Assembly: GCF_001584615.1 (NCBI RefSeq)
Contig: NZ_LQQC01000010.1
Location: 496,001-560,000 of the forward strand
Length of the DNA: 64,000 bases
From: Brevibacterium ravenspurgense
Lineage (GTDB): Bacteria > Actinomycetota > Actinomycetes > Actinomycetales > Brevibacteriaceae
Reading direction: 5' to 3'
Within the stretch, counting starts at the first letter, position 1; every line of letters starts with the position of its first letter. Below are positions 46,144 to 57,958 of the stretch, one piece after another. Made by a program: the position numbers and the translations under genes. The notes under the pieces were generated by a model. That model ran no database searches, was not told the DNA's origin, and worked only from the letters and a program-made list of their open reading frames with translations.

Positions 46144-47038
46144 GGGTCTCCTCGTGTGGTGTGAAGCCGGTGGTGAAACGTTCCCTGCCAGTGTAGTCGC
46201 GGTGGACTTCCACCCGTTCAAAGCCCGCGTTCGCAAAAGCATCGCGCATCTGCTGCCCCTGATATTCAGCGTGTTCGACAGCCAGCGCGCCTCCGGGAAC
46301 TATGATCCTCGCCGCGTGGGCGATGAGCGCGCGGGGAAACTCCATACCGTCCTCTCCCCCGCCGTACAAGGCGATTTCGGGGTCGGCTTCAACTTCCGGC
46401 AGCTTCGGCTGGCGCGCACGGTCGACATACGGAGGATTCGACACCACAAGGTCCACCGGACAGTTCGGAAAGAACTGCAGTGCGTCACCCTGGGTGACTG
46501 TGCACTGCGAACCGCAGCGGCTGAGTGCCCGAGCATGGTTCTCAATGTTCTTCTGAGCCCACCTGTAGGCGGTCGGGCTCAGTTCGATGCCGGTTGCCGA
46601 GGTGCCGCCCACCTCGGTTGCCAAGGACAGAGCCAAGGCCGAGGTGCCGGTGCACAGGTCAAGCACCTGCCGGCTGCCGCGGGGGCGGCTGCGCAGAAAG
46701 TCAATGCCCCACTGGGCGAGAAGCTCAGTTTCGGGGCGGGGAATGAAAACACCGGGGCCGACAGCCAGGTCGAGGTGCCGGAAAGGGGCCTGTCCGGTGA
46801 TGTGCTGAAGTGGAACCCGTTCGCTCCGGCGTGTCAGCGCATCCTCAAGGCGGTGGACTACATCGGCGGGAACAGCGGGATCGGACAAGAGCGTCAGGGA
46901 CAGATCCTTGACGTCACTCCCCCAGGCCCATGCAAGAAGAAGGCGAGCCTCCGCATCGGCGGCTTCTATGTCCGCGCGGTACAGCCGAGCGGCTGCAGAA
47001 GTCAGAATCTGGCGGGCACGAAGCGGATCAGCAGACAA
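46127..47038 (-). CDS. prmC: release factor glutamine methyltransferase
   Basis: 303 residues. Methylates the Gln of the GGQ motif in RF1/RF2. The helical N-terminal domain is followed by a SAM-binding Rossmann fold (VLDLCTGTSALALSLA, about 140-156) and the catalytic NPPY motif (VVSNPPYVD). It follows prfA, its substrate gene, without a gap. Confidence 0.96.
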   Translation of the reverse strand: MSADPLRARQILTSAAARLYRADIEAADAEARLLLAWAWGSDVKDLSLTLLSDPAVPADVVHRLEDALTRRSERVPLQHITGQAPFRHLDLAVGPGVFIPRPETELLAQWGIDFLRSRPRGSRQVLDLCTGTSALALSLATEVGGTSATGIELSPTAYRWAQKNIENHARALSRCGSQCTVTQGDALQFFPNCPVDLVVSNPPYVDRARQPKLPEVEADPEIALYGGGEDGMEFPRALIAHAARIIVPGGALAVEHAEYQGQQMRDAFANAGFERVEVHRDYTGRERFTTGFTPHEETHVAAL

Positions 47039-48117
47039 TCAGCCGATCCCCTCGAGCCGCTCAGCACGTTCAGCAGCGCGCAGGGATTCGACAACCTCGT
47101 CCAATCGCCCGTCAAGGACCTGGTCGAGGTTGTATGCCTTGTACCCGGTGCGATGATCGACGATCCGGTTTTCCGGGAAGTTGTAGGTGCGGACGCGCTC
47201 GGAACGGTCCACCGAGCGAACCTGTGAGCGGCGTGCGCTCTGGGCTTCTGCAGCGGCTTCTTCGGCCTGTTTGGCCAACAGACGCGCACGCAGAATGCGC
47301 ATGGCGGCCTCACGATTCTGCAGCTGTGACTTTTCGTTCTGACAGCTGGCGACGATTCCCGTGGGCAGGTGGGTGATGCGCACAGCGGAGTCTGTCGTGT
47401 TGACCGACTGGCCGCCGGGCCCGGACGAACGGTAAACATCGATGCGCAGATCGTTGTCGTCAATGCGGATCTCGTCGGGTTCGTCGACTTCCGGAAACAC
47501 CATGACACCGGCGGCCGATGTGTGGATGCGTCCCTGCGATTCCGTCACGGGAACACGCTGCACGCGGTGCACACCGCCTTCGAACTTCATCCAGCCGTAC
47601 ACGCCGCCTTCGCGGGATTTAACAGCCAGCGTGATGTCTTTCCAACCGCCCAAAGCGGTTTCCGTGGAGTCGAGGACTTCGACACTCCATCCGCGGTTGG
47701 ACGCCCAGTGCCGGTACATGTTGACGAGGTCTGCGGCGAACAGGGCGGATTCGTCACCGCCTTCTCCGGCTTTGACCTCGAGCAGGGCATCGCGGACATC
47801 ATCGGGGTCTTTGGGAACGAGCAGTTCCCGCAGCCGTTCTTCGAGATCGGCAATCACACTGTCCAAGCGGTGTGCCTCTTCGGCAAACGAGCTGTCCTCT
47901 TCGGCAAGCTCAGCGGCAGCCTCGCGGTCGCTGCGGGCGGAGTCAATCGCGTCGACGCAGGTTTTCACCTGGCCGAGTTCGGAATACCGCCTGGTCAGCT
48001 TGCGGGTCCGCCCCGCATCGGCGAGCACGTCCGGGTCGGCGAGTTCCGCCTCGATTCGGTCGTGCTCGTCGATGAGCGAGCGGACACTGGCTTCCAGCTG
48101 CGAAGAGTCAAGCGCCA

Positions 48118-48118
<1 letters not shown>
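47039..48118 (-). CDS. prfA: peptide chain release factor 1
   Basis: 359 residues; recognises UAA and UAG. The GGQ motif lies in [20 protein letters not shown], and the domain 3 region [18 protein letters not shown] is typical. The start codon overlaps the rho stop (TGATG), so rho and prfA are translationally coupled. Confidence 0.97.
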
Positions 48119-50022
<1,904 letters not shown>

Positions 50023-50222
50023 GAAGGTTCCTTCTCCCTCGTTCGGCTGAAGCACAAAGAGGCATTCAGCAATGGTCTGCACATGAAAGTGACTGTGAAA
50101 GCACCAGCGTGGGTGCTGAGGTGACTGTTCTTCATCGGAGACAGAACCTGTCGATCCGAACATCACAGCGAAGCGCTGCGGAAGAACAGGTCAAGCATAA
50201 CGTGAAGAAATGCGGTAAAGCG

Positions 50223-50253
50223 AATCAGCGCGCCGACAGTCGGCGCGCTGATT
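50223..50253 (-). terminator. hairpin between rho and thrB
   Basis: A perfect 15-bp stem AATCAGCGCGCCGAC with complement and a 1-nt loop, immediately after the thrB stop. It ends the argS-lysA-hom-thrC-thrB transcript; the minus-strand tail CGCTTTACCGCATTTC is only moderately U-rich. Confidence 0.75.
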
Positions 50254-50256
50254 CCC

Positions 50257-51186
50257 CTATGCGTCTGTTCGTGTAATGGTCGCCCCAAAATCTGCTATCG
50301 AGGCTGCGATGATCCTGGCATCGTCGTCGCCGAGGACCGAGGCGACTTCATCGCGCAGGTTTTCCCCGGTGCCCAGAACGAGCGCTGTCGGGCCGGCGCC
50401 CGAAACAACAGCGGCGAGCCCGTGAGCCCGCAGAGCATCGACCCGAGCCAGCGTTTCCGGCATCGCGGGTCGGCGATACTCCTGGTGAAGATGATCTTCT
50501 GTCGCCTCGAAAAGAAGCGACGGAGCGCGGCCGATCGCGTGGATGAACAGAGCCGCTGCCGCTGAGTTCGCCACTGCGTCAGCGTGGGGAATCTGCTCTG
50601 GAATGAAGGAGCGCGCGTAGTCGGTGTCCAACTTGGTGTCGGGAACGATGAGAACCGCGCGCACAGCCGGGTGGACCGGAACTGAAACAGACCGAGGGCT
50701 GCCTTCCGCATCGAGCGTGCTGATGGAGACCCCGCCGAACAGAGCCGGCGCGGCGTTGTCAGCATGCCCCTCGTAGTGAACCGCCCAGGCGAGTCTTTCC
50801 TCTTCTGTCAGTTCGCCTCGTCCCGCGAAGGCAAGAAGAGCATCGGCAATCGAGATTCCCGCAACAACAGCGGCGGCAGAAGACCCCATCCCCCTCGAAT
50901 GCGGGATCGTGTTAGCACAGCGCAGAGTCAGCCGGTCAGCCAGCGTCCCGTGTCCGTGGTGATCGAGCACCTCGCGCACAACCCTGTGGATCAGATGGTC
51001 CGAGGAGGTGGGCACCTGGCCGGCCCCCTGCCCGGTGACCTCTACACAGCTGCTGAGGTCGACCGGATCGGGGTGAAGTTCGGCCACCACTTCATCGGCA
51101 ATGTCGAGGGCGAGCCCGAATGTGTCGTATCCGGGACCCAGGTTAGCCGATGTCGCAGGGACCGAGACTTCGATGCTGTAGGGCAT
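50257..51186 (-). CDS. thrB: homoserine kinase
   Basis: 309 residues, GHMP kinase family; phosphorylates homoserine with ATP. The ATP-binding signature PHSRGMGSSAAAVVAG (about 97-112) is intact, along with the N-terminal VPATSANLGPGYDTFGLAL and C-terminal SGAGPTALVL. It is 2 nt downstream of thrC. Confidence 0.97.
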   Translation of the reverse strand: MPYSIEVSVPATSANLGPGYDTFGLALDIADEVVAELHPDPVDLSSCVEVTGQGAGQVPTSSDHLIHRVVREVLDHHGHGTLADRLTLRCANTIPHSRGMGSSAAAVVAGISIADALLAFAGRGELTEEERLAWAVHYEGHADNAAPALFGGVSISTLDAEGSPRSVSVPVHPAVRAVLIVPDTKLDTDYARSFIPEQIPHADAVANSAAAALFIHAIGRAPSLLFEATEDHLHQEYRRPAMPETLARVDALRAHGLAAVVSGAGPTALVLGTGENLRDEVASVLGDDDARIIAASIADFGATITRTDA

Positions 51187-51188
51187 TA

Positions 51189-52259
51189 TCAGCTCTCCAG
51201 GCCCAGTGCGCGGGCCGCGCTGACAGCGTCAACCGGCACGCTCTTGGCTTCGAATTCGCCTTCTGCCGCTTTGAGTGCCCAGTCTGCGTCTTTGAGTCCG
51301 TGACCGGTAACGGTGCACACGATGACAGCACCCTGCGGCACCTGTCCGGCTTCGTGCATCTTCAGCAGACCTGCGATCGAGGCGGCCGAGCCGGGCTCGA
51401 TGAAGATGCCCTCGGTTGAGGACAGCAGACGGTGAGCGCGGATGATCTGTTCGTCTTCCACCGAATCGATAAGACCGCCCGATTCGTCACGAGCCGCGAT
51501 CGCCTTGTCCCACGAAGCGGGGTTGCCGATCCGGATGGCAGTTGCAATCGTCTCCGGTTCGTCAACGGGGTGGCCGGTGACAAGCGGAGCCGCACCGGCA
51601 GCCTGGAAGCCCCACATGCGCGGGGTCGAATCAGCCAGGCCCTTCTGGGCGTACTCGGTGTAGCCCTTCCAGTAGGCGGTGATGTTTCCGGCGTTGCCCA
51701 CCGGCAGCGCGTGAATGTCCGGTGCTTTGCCGAGAGCGTCGACAACTTCAAACGCGGCTGTCTTCTGGCCTTCGATGCGGTCGGGGTTGACCGAGTTGAC
51801 CAGATGGACCGGGTAGGACTCCGACAGCTTGCGGCACAGGGTCAGGCAGTCGTCGAAGTTGCCGTCGACTTCCAGCAGCTGGGCGCCATGCGCGACAGCC
51901 TGGCTCATTTTGCCGGGGGCGATTTTGCCCTTCGGCACAAGAACCGCACACGTCATGCCGGCCTTTGTCGCATAGGCGGCAGCCGATGCCGAAGTGTTGC
52001 CAGTTGAAGCGCAGATGACGGCCTTTGCACCGGCGGCCTTGGCCGCGGTGATCGCGGCTGTCATACCGCGGTCCTTGAACGAACCGGTGGGGTTCATACC
52101 CTCATATTTGACGTAGACCTCTGCGCCGGTGCGCTCCGAGAGCTTTTCGGCGAAGATCAGTGGGGTGCCGCCTTCTCCGAGCGAAACAGGCTGGGCCTGC
52201 GGATCGATTGCAAGGTGTTCGCGGTATTCGGTCACGACCCCGCGCCACTGGTGTGCCAT
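51189..52259 (-). CDS. thrC: threonine synthase
   Basis: About 356 residues; PLP enzyme converting O-phosphohomoserine to threonine. The PLP lysine is in [10 protein letters not shown], with the phosphate loop [10 protein letters not shown]. Translation could also start at a GTG at 52271, which overlaps the hom stop (GTGA) and adds four residues; [16 protein letters not shown] at 52259 fits the family better. Confidence 0.96.
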   Translation of the reverse strand: MAHQWRGVVTEYREHLAIDPQAQPVSLGEGGTPLIFAEKLSERTGAEVYVKYEGMNPTGSFKDRGMTAAITAAKAAGAKAVICASTGNTSASAAAYATKAGMTCAVLVPKGKIAPGKMSQAVAHGAQLLEVDGNFDDCLTLCRKLSESYPVHLVNSVNPDRIEGQKTAAFEVVDALGKAPDIHALPVGNAGNITAYWKGYTEYAQKGLADSTPRMWGFQAAGAAPLVTGHPVDEPETIATAIRIGNPASWDKAIAARDESGGLIDSVEDEQIIRAHRLLSSTEGIFIEPGSAASIAGLLKMHEAGQVPQGAVIVCTVTGHGLKDADWALKAAEGEFEAKSVPVDAVSAARALGLES

Positions 52260-52267
52260 GGTCTTTC

Positions 52268-53563
52268 TCACTGTCCTTCGATGCGCAGAATCGACACAAC
52301 GTCATCGACCACGTCGAGCGCGCGCAGCCGCTCCACGGTCGTCGCCAGCGCGGATTCGCTTGCACTGTGTGTTGCCACCACGAGCTTGGCGCGCGGGTCA
52401 GCCGCATTGTCCAGGCTGGTCTGTTCGACCAGCTTGATGGACACCTCTTGGTCGAGGAAGACCTCGGTGACGGTGTGCAGCACGCCCGGGCGGTCTTGCA
52501 CGGCCAGTGTGATGTGGTAGCGGGTGGTGATGTCGTCGATCGGGACGATCGGCTGCGAATCGCCTTCGAGCTTCCGGTACTGGCCGGCGCCGCCGAGCAC
52601 CTTGCGGCGCGCAACCGACACGAGGTCGCCGAGCACTGCGGACGATGTCGGGGCTCCCCCGGCTCCCTGGCCGTAGAACATGAGCTCACCGGCGGATTCA
52701 GCTTCGACGAACACGGCGTTGAACGCCCCGCCCACGCTGGCCAGAGCGTGGTCTGCCGGGATCAGCGCCGGGTAGACGCGCGCCGAGATTCCGGCGCCCG
52801 GGATGCTTTCGCAGATGGCCAGAAGCTTGATGGTGAAGCCCTGGCTGGCCGCGGTCGAGATCATGTCCGCGGTGATGTTCTCAATACCCTCAACGTGGAC
52901 GTCATCGATGCTCACGGAGCTGTGGAATGCCAGCGAAGCCAGAATCGCGGCCTTGGCAGCAGCGTCATGGCCGCCGACATCTGCCGTCGGATCAGCTTCT
53001 GCATAGCCGAGTTCCTGAGCGGTCTTCAGCGCGTGTTCGTACTCCCAGCCCTTGGCTTCCATCGCGTCGAGGATGAAGTTCGTGGTGCCGTTGACGATCC
53101 CGAGCACGCGGGTGATGCGGTCACCGGCCAGCGAATCGCCTACGGGGCGGATGATGGGGATGGCGCCTGCTACGGCAGCTTCGTATTCAAGGCGCACCTT
53201 GGCCTTGTCGGCGGCGGCGAAGAGCTCGCCGGAGTGCTTGGCCAGCAGCGCTTTGTTGGCGGTGACGACCGAAGCACCGGAGTCCAGCGCCTTGATCAGC
53301 AGCTCGCGGGCGGGTTCGATGCCCCCCATGAGCTCGACGACGATGTCGGCTCCTTCAATTGTCTTGTCGAGATCGTCTGTGATGAGCTCGGCCGGAATGC
53401 CGGGACGGGACTTCGAAGTGTCGCGCACACCGACGGACATGAGCTCAAGCGGGCTTCCAATGCGCTCGGTGAAGCTGTCAGCCCGGTTGAGGATCGCGTC
53501 GGCGACTTCGCTGCCGACGGTTCCCGCTCCGAGCAGGGCTACCTTAAGAGGCTGGGCGCTCAT
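52268..53563 (-). CDS. hom: homoserine dehydrogenase
   Basis: 431 residues. Reduces aspartate semialdehyde to homoserine. The NAD(P) motif [14 protein letters not shown] is at 9-22, the catalytic region [34 protein letters not shown] near 185-220, and a C-terminal ACT domain (about 350-431) suggests threonine feedback control. It overlaps the lysA stop by 4 nt. Confidence 0.97.
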   Translation of the reverse strand: MSAQPLKVALLGAGTVGSEVADAILNRADSFTERIGSPLELMSVGVRDTSKSRPGIPAELITDDLDKTIEGADIVVELMGGIEPARELLIKALDSGASVVTANKALLAKHSGELFAAADKAKVRLEYEAAVAGAIPIIRPVGDSLAGDRITRVLGIVNGTTNFILDAMEAKGWEYEHALKTAQELGYAEADPTADVGGHDAAAKAAILASLAFHSSVSIDDVHVEGIENITADMISTAASQGFTIKLLAICESIPGAGISARVYPALIPADHALASVGGAFNAVFVEAESAGELMFYGQGAGGAPTSSAVLGDLVSVARRKVLGGAGQYRKLEGDSQPIVPIDDITTRYHITLAVQDRPGVLHTVTEVFLDQEVSIKLVEQTSLDNAADPRAKLVVATHSASESALATTVERLRALDVVDDVVSILRIEGQ

Positions 53564-54999
53564 TTTTCTCCGTTCTCATTGGCCCGGGCGAAGCCGGGAT
53601 CCGATGCAAACATCTGTTCGTAGGTCTCGGGCAGCACCACCCACTCGGCTTGCCCGTCTTCGACGGCGACGACACCGGGGCGCGGTACGTGGTTGTAATT
53701 CGAGGACAGAGGCCTGCAGTAGGCACCCGTGCCGGGGACTGCGATGAGGTCTCCCCGGCTGATGTCAGCGGGCAGGTACTCATCGCGGACCACGATGTCG
53801 CCGCTCTCGCAGTGTTTGCCCACCACGCGGACAACAGTCGCCTTGGCATCGGATGACCGTGAGGCCAGTGTGCACGAATAATCGGCATCGTACAGAGCGG
53901 TCCGAATGTTGTCGCTCATTCCGCCGTCTACTGACACATAAGTACGGATGCCGGACCCGGTTTCGACTTCTTTTATGGTTCCAGCGGTGTAGAGCGAGAA
54001 CACGGCCTGTCCGACAATCGCCCGTCCCGGTTCAAAGGACACTGCCGGGCGCGGGAAGTCCGCGTCGTCGCATTCTTCTGCAACCGCGGCGGCCAGCAGA
54101 CCGGCCATCTGCGCAAAGGAGACGGGTTTGTCCTGCGATGTGTAGCGGATGCCAAAACCGCCGCCCAGGTCGATTTCGGGAACGACGAAACCGGTGTCTT
54201 CGCGCAGACGGGCAGAGAACTCAATGATCTTGCGGGCTGCGAGGGCAAAGCCGTCTTTTTCAAAGATCTGGGAGCCGATGTGACTGTGCAGGCCGACGAA
54301 CTCGAGGTGGGGGTCGGCAATGACAGCACGGGCGGCTTGGTCTGCCGCTCCCCCGCTGATGGACAGACCGAACTTCTGGTCTTCGTGTGCTGTTGCGATG
54401 AAGCTGTGCGTGTGTGCTTCAACCCCGACGGTCAGCCGCAGCATGACGGGTGCGGTGATGCCGCGTGCCGCGGCGGCCCGCGAGACGCGTTCGATTTCGT
54501 CAAGCGAGTCGATGACGATCCGACCGATGCCCCAGTCCAGGGCCATGGCAATTTCGTCATCGGATTTGTTGTTGCCGTGCAGGCCCACTGCTTGTGCGGG
54601 AACACCGGCGGCCTGAGCTGTGCGCATTTCGCCAAGCGAGCACGTGTCTACGCCCATGCCCTCTTCGTGTGCCCAGCGGGCAACTGCGGTGCACAGAAAA
54701 GCCTTGCCGGCGTAGTAGGCACGGGCTTCCATGCCCTGGGCGGCGAAAGCCGCGCTGAACTCTTCGACAAAACTGTGGGCACGGTGGCGGAAGTCGTCTA
54801 CATCGAGCACGTACAGCGGGCTGCCGAAGCGCTCGGCGAGCTGTGTCACCGGAACCCCGGCGACTTCCAGAACGCCTTCGGAGTTCTTGACGGTGTTGCG
54901 CGACCACAGCGAGGCCATGAGTTCATTGACGTCGGTGGGCACGGGCAGCCAAACCGGCGACGGTCCGGCGTGCAGAACGCCTGAAGGGTGAGCTGGCAT
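53560..54999 (-). CDS. lysA: diaminopimelate decarboxylase
   Basis: 479 residues; PLP enzyme making lysine from meso-diaminopimelate. The PLP lysine is in ARAYYAGKAFLCTAVARW (about residue 99), the His/Gly loop in GLHSHIGSQIF, and the active-site Cys in GKHCESGD. It supplies lysine, while its substrate also serves peptidoglycan. The start overlaps the argS stop (TAATG). Confidence 0.97.
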   Translation of the reverse strand: MPAHPSGVLHAGPSPVWLPVPTDVNELMASLWSRNTVKNSEGVLEVAGVPVTQLAERFGSPLYVLDVDDFRHRAHSFVEEFSAAFAAQGMEARAYYAGKAFLCTAVARWAHEEGMGVDTCSLGEMRTAQAAGVPAQAVGLHGNNKSDDEIAMALDWGIGRIVIDSLDEIERVSRAAAARGITAPVMLRLTVGVEAHTHSFIATAHEDQKFGLSISGGAADQAARAVIADPHLEFVGLHSHIGSQIFEKDGFALAARKIIEFSARLREDTGFVVPEIDLGGGFGIRYTSQDKPVSFAQMAGLLAAAVAEECDDADFPRPAVSFEPGRAIVGQAVFSLYTAGTIKEVETGSGIRTYVSVDGGMSDNIRTALYDADYSCTLASRSSDAKATVVRVVGKHCESGDIVVRDEYLPADISRGDLIAVPGTGAYCRPLSSNYNHVPRPGVVAVEDGQAEWVVLPETYEQMFASDPGFARANENGEK

Positions 55000-56636
55000 T
55001 ACATCTTCTCCGGTGCTGAGACTCCGAGCATGCGCAGTCCGTTGGCGAGCACGGTCTTGGTTGCACGGTCAAGCACCAGGCGTGTGCCGTGGACGGCAGC
55101 GAGCTCTTCGTCTGTGCGCGGCACAACGCGGCAGGCGTCATACCACTTGTGGAAGCTGCCGGCGAGCGATTCGAGGTAGCGAGCAACCCGGTGCGGTTCA
55201 CGCAGCTTTGCAGAGTCGGTCACGACGCGCGGGAAGTCGGCGAGTGCCGACAGCAGGACCGCTTCGGTCGGGTCGGCCAGCGTTGCCGGATCGACAGGAG
55301 CCTGCTCTACCCCCGCCTCGACCGCCCGGCGTTCCACACTGCAGGCCCGTGCGTGGGCGTACTGCACATAGTAAACGGGGTTGTCGTTCGACGCTGAGCG
55401 CAGAACCTCGGGGTCAAGCGTGAGCGGCGAATCGGTGGGGATGCGCGCCAGCGAGTAGCGCAGCGCATCTGCGCCGAGCCATTCGATGAGGTCGCGCAGT
55501 TCGATGATGTTGCCGGCCCGCTTGGACAGGCGCGCGCCGTTGACGCTGATGAGCTGCCCAATGAGGATCTCGATGTTCTCGTTCGGGTCGTCGCCGGCGG
55601 TTGCCGCCAGGGCTTTGAGGCGACCCACATAGCCGTGGTGGTCTGCACCCAGCAGGTAGATCTTCTTGGCAAAGCCGCGGTCCTTCTTGGACAGGTAGTA
55701 GGCGGCGTCAGCGGCAAAGTAGGTGGGATTGCCGTCAGCGCGGACGAGCACCCGGTTCTTGTCGTCGCCGAAGTCCGTGGTGCGCAGCCACACTGCACCG
55801 TCCTCGTCGAAGATGTGGCCCTGTTCGCGCAGGCGGGCCACGGCATCGGCGACCTTGCCTTCGTCGTGGAGGCTCTTTTCGGAGAAGAACACGTCGAAGT
55901 CAACGCCGAATGCGGTGAGCGTGTCTTTGATGTCAGCCAACTGCAGTTCGTAGGCTTCCGAGCGCAGCTGGTCGTAGATGTCGGCATCAGCGCTGTCGGC
56001 CCATTCGGGGTGGCGCTCAAGCAGGGCATCTGCGATTGCCTGCACGTACTGGCCGGGGTAGCCGCCCTCTGGGACATCCTGTCCGCGAAGGCGCGCCAGG
56101 ACGCTGCCGGCGAATGTGTCCATCTGGGAGCCGAAGTCGTTGATGTAGTACTCGGCGGTCACATCTGCCCCTGCGGCTCGCAGGACGCGCGTCAGAGCGT
56201 CGCCGACGGCGGCCCAGCGAGTGTGTCCCAGGTGGAGCGGGCCGGTCGGGTTGGCTGACACAAACTCCATGTTGACCGGATCTCCGGCCAGGGCGTCAGA
56301 GTGTCCGTAGGAGCTGCCTGCCTCGACGATGTCGAGGGCCAGCTGGCCGGCAGCCGCCTTGTTGAGGGTGATGTTGAGGAAGCCGGGGCCCGCAACGTCC
56401 ACGGTGTCGACACCGGGATTTGCACGCAGCTGTTCAGCGATTTTTTCAGCAAGTTCCCGAGGTGGAACTCCCGCTTGTTTGGCAAGCTGAAGGGCCGTGT
56501 TGGCCGCCCAGTCGCCGTGGTCGCGGTTCTTGGGTCGCTCGACCGTGAGCTTGTCGGGAACCGTAAGGTTCAGGCCGTCGTCGGCCAGAGTCTGAATGGC
56601 CTGTTCAATTGCTGCTTTGAGATCTTCCGGAGTCAC
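54999..56636 (-). CDS. argS: arginyl-tRNA synthetase
   Basis: 545 residues; class Ia synthetase. HIGH motif HLGHTRWA in SANPTGPLHLGH (about 140-150), KMSKS equivalent RLSKRAGNI, N-terminal additional domain and C-terminal DALR anticodon-binding domain (YVQYAHARACSVERR...). The GTG at 56636 (TPEDLKAAIEQAI) is chosen; the open frame continues upstream without resemblance. No ribosome binding site; TATCGT or TAATAT lies 7-10 nt upstream. First gene of argS-lysA-hom-thrC-thrB. Confidence 0.95.
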   Translation of the reverse strand: MTPEDLKAAIEQAIQTLADDGLNLTVPDKLTVERPKNRDHGDWAANTALQLAKQAGVPPRELAEKIAEQLRANPGVDTVDVAGPGFLNITLNKAAAGQLALDIVEAGSSYGHSDALAGDPVNMEFVSANPTGPLHLGHTRWAAVGDALTRVLRAAGADVTAEYYINDFGSQMDTFAGSVLARLRGQDVPEGGYPGQYVQAIADALLERHPEWADSADADIYDQLRSEAYELQLADIKDTLTAFGVDFDVFFSEKSLHDEGKVADAVARLREQGHIFDEDGAVWLRTTDFGDDKNRVLVRADGNPTYFAADAAYYLSKKDRGFAKKIYLLGADHHGYVGRLKALAATAGDDPNENIEILIGQLISVNGARLSKRAGNIIELRDLIEWLGADALRYSLARIPTDSPLTLDPEVLRSASNDNPVYYVQYAHARACSVERRAVEAGVEQAPVDPATLADPTEAVLLSALADFPRVVTDSAKLREPHRVARYLESLAGSFHKWYDACRVVPRTDEELAAVHGTRLVLDRATKTVLANGLRMLGVSAPEKM

Positions 56637-56643
56637 AGGGTCA

Positions 56644-56652
56644 ACGATATTA
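56644..56652 (-). promoter_or_regulatory. -10 element(s) for leaderless argS transcript
   Basis: On the minus strand TAATATCGT contains overlapping hexamers TAATAT and TATCGT, ending 10 and 7 nt before the GTG start of argS. Either would give a leader of zero to about four nucleotides. Confidence 0.45.
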
Positions 56653-56808
56653 CGCCCGCGTCCAAAGCGGCCAACCAGGTGCCGCGGCACAGACTCAGCC
56701 GCGAGCGCGCCTCACTCTTGGGGCACCCCGGAGCGAGCCTGCTTCTGGTGGGGCCTTGCATTCGCCGGCGTCTTGGAGACCCGGGGCCGGTCGGACAATT
56801 GCCTCCTA

Positions 56809-56842
56809 TATCGACACGCGTCAATATAGATGCGTGTCGATA
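56809..56842 (+). promoter_or_regulatory. two abutting palindromes, probable ArsR operators of the ars operon
   Basis: TATCGACACGCGTCAATA (56809-56826) and TATAGATGCGTGTCGATA (56825-56842) are each imperfect 18-bp palindromes. Together they also form a perfect 11-bp inverted repeat TATCGACACGC/GCGTGTCGATA around a 12-nt A/T-rich spacer. They lie 21 nt upstream of the acr3 start, where promoter and repressor would compete. The binding protein is most likely the ArsR part of the fusion gene. Confidence 0.7.
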
Positions 56843-56863
56843 CAAGATCAAGGAGCTCCCGGC

Positions 56864-57958
56864 ATGACTGCAGACACCACCACACAGCAGACAACACCCG
56901 CACGCCTGTCGACACTGGATAAGTGGCTGCCGGCCTGGATCGGCCTGGCCATGATCGCGGGCCTCCTCCTCGGCCGGCTGATCCCAGGGGTCTCTGAGCT
57001 TCTTTCCCATTTGGAAGTCGGCAGCATCTCAGTGCCGATCGCCCTTGGCTTGCTGGTCATGATGCACCCCGTCCTCGCTAAAGTCCGCTATGACAAGGTC
57101 GCCGATGTCACCGGCGATAAGAAGCTGCTGATCTCGTCATTGATCCTCAACTGGTTGGTCGGGCCCGCCGTGATGTTCGCTCTGGCCTGGTTGTTCCTAC
57201 CAGACCTCCCCGAATACCGCACTGGATTGATCATCGTCGGCCTGGCCCGCTGTATTGCCATGGTCGTGATCTGGAACGACCTCGCCTGCGGTGACCGAGA
57301 GGCAACCGCTGTGCTGGTCGCGATCAACTCGATCTTCCAGGTGGTCATGTTCTCAGTCCTCGGCTGGTTCTACCTCACTGTCCTGCCCACGTGGTTGGGA
57401 CTTGATACACAGGGCCTGGACGTGTCAATGGGCCAGATCGCTCTCAACGTGCTCGTCTTCCTCGGCGTCCCCCTGATCGCCGGATTCGCCTCACGGTGGA
57501 TCGGCGAGAAACGTCGCGGCCGTCAGTGGTACGAAGAGAAGTTCATTCCCCGAGTGGGGCCCTGGGCGCTCTACGGCCTGTTGTTTACGATCGTGCTGCT
57601 CTTCGCGCTCCAGGGCGAGCAGATCACCAGTCAACCGTTGGACGTCGCTCGAATCGCACTGCCATTGCTGGTCTACTTCTCGCTGATGTGGTTCGCCGGT
57701 CTCCTGCTCGGCAAGAGCCTCGGTCTTGGCTACGCTCGATCCACAACACTGGCGTTTACGGCAGCGGGCAACAACTTCGAACTCGCGATTGCCGTCGCCA
57801 TCGGCACCTTCGGCGCTGCCAGCGGACAGGCCCTGGCTGGAGTCGTCGGCCCCCTCATTGAGGTTCCTGTTCTGGTCGGCCTCGTCTATGTCTCACTCTG
57901 GGCCGCGAAGGCATGGTTCCGCACTGACCCCTACGCCACGGAGTCGAGCTCGTCATGA
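56864..57958 (+). CDS. acr3: Acr3-type arsenite efflux transporter
   Basis: 364 residues, ten predicted membrane helices of the BASS superfamily. Exports arsenite, driven by the proton motive force. Typical segments are PIALGLLVMMHPVLAKVRYDKV, the helix with GLARCIAMVVIWNDLACGD carrying the conserved Cys, and TTLAFTAAGNNFELAIAVAIGTFG. AAGGAG is placed 8 nt before the ATG. It is the first gene of the ars operon and overlaps the arsR-arsC fusion by 4 nt. Confidence 0.95.
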   Translation: MTADTTTQQTTPARLSTLDKWLPAWIGLAMIAGLLLGRLIPGVSELLSHLEVGSISVPIALGLLVMMHPVLAKVRYDKVADVTGDKKLLISSLILNWLVGPAVMFALAWLFLPDLPEYRTGLIIVGLARCIAMVVIWNDLACGDREATAVLVAINSIFQVVMFSVLGWFYLTVLPTWLGLDTQGLDVSMGQIALNVLVFLGVPLIAGFASRWIGEKRRGRQWYEEKFIPRVGPWALYGLLFTIVLLFALQGEQITSQPLDVARIALPLLVYFSLMWFAGLLLGKSLGLGYARSTTLAFTAAGNNFELAIAVAIGTFGAASGQALAGVVGPLIEVPVLVGLVYVSLWAAKAWFRTDPYATESSSS

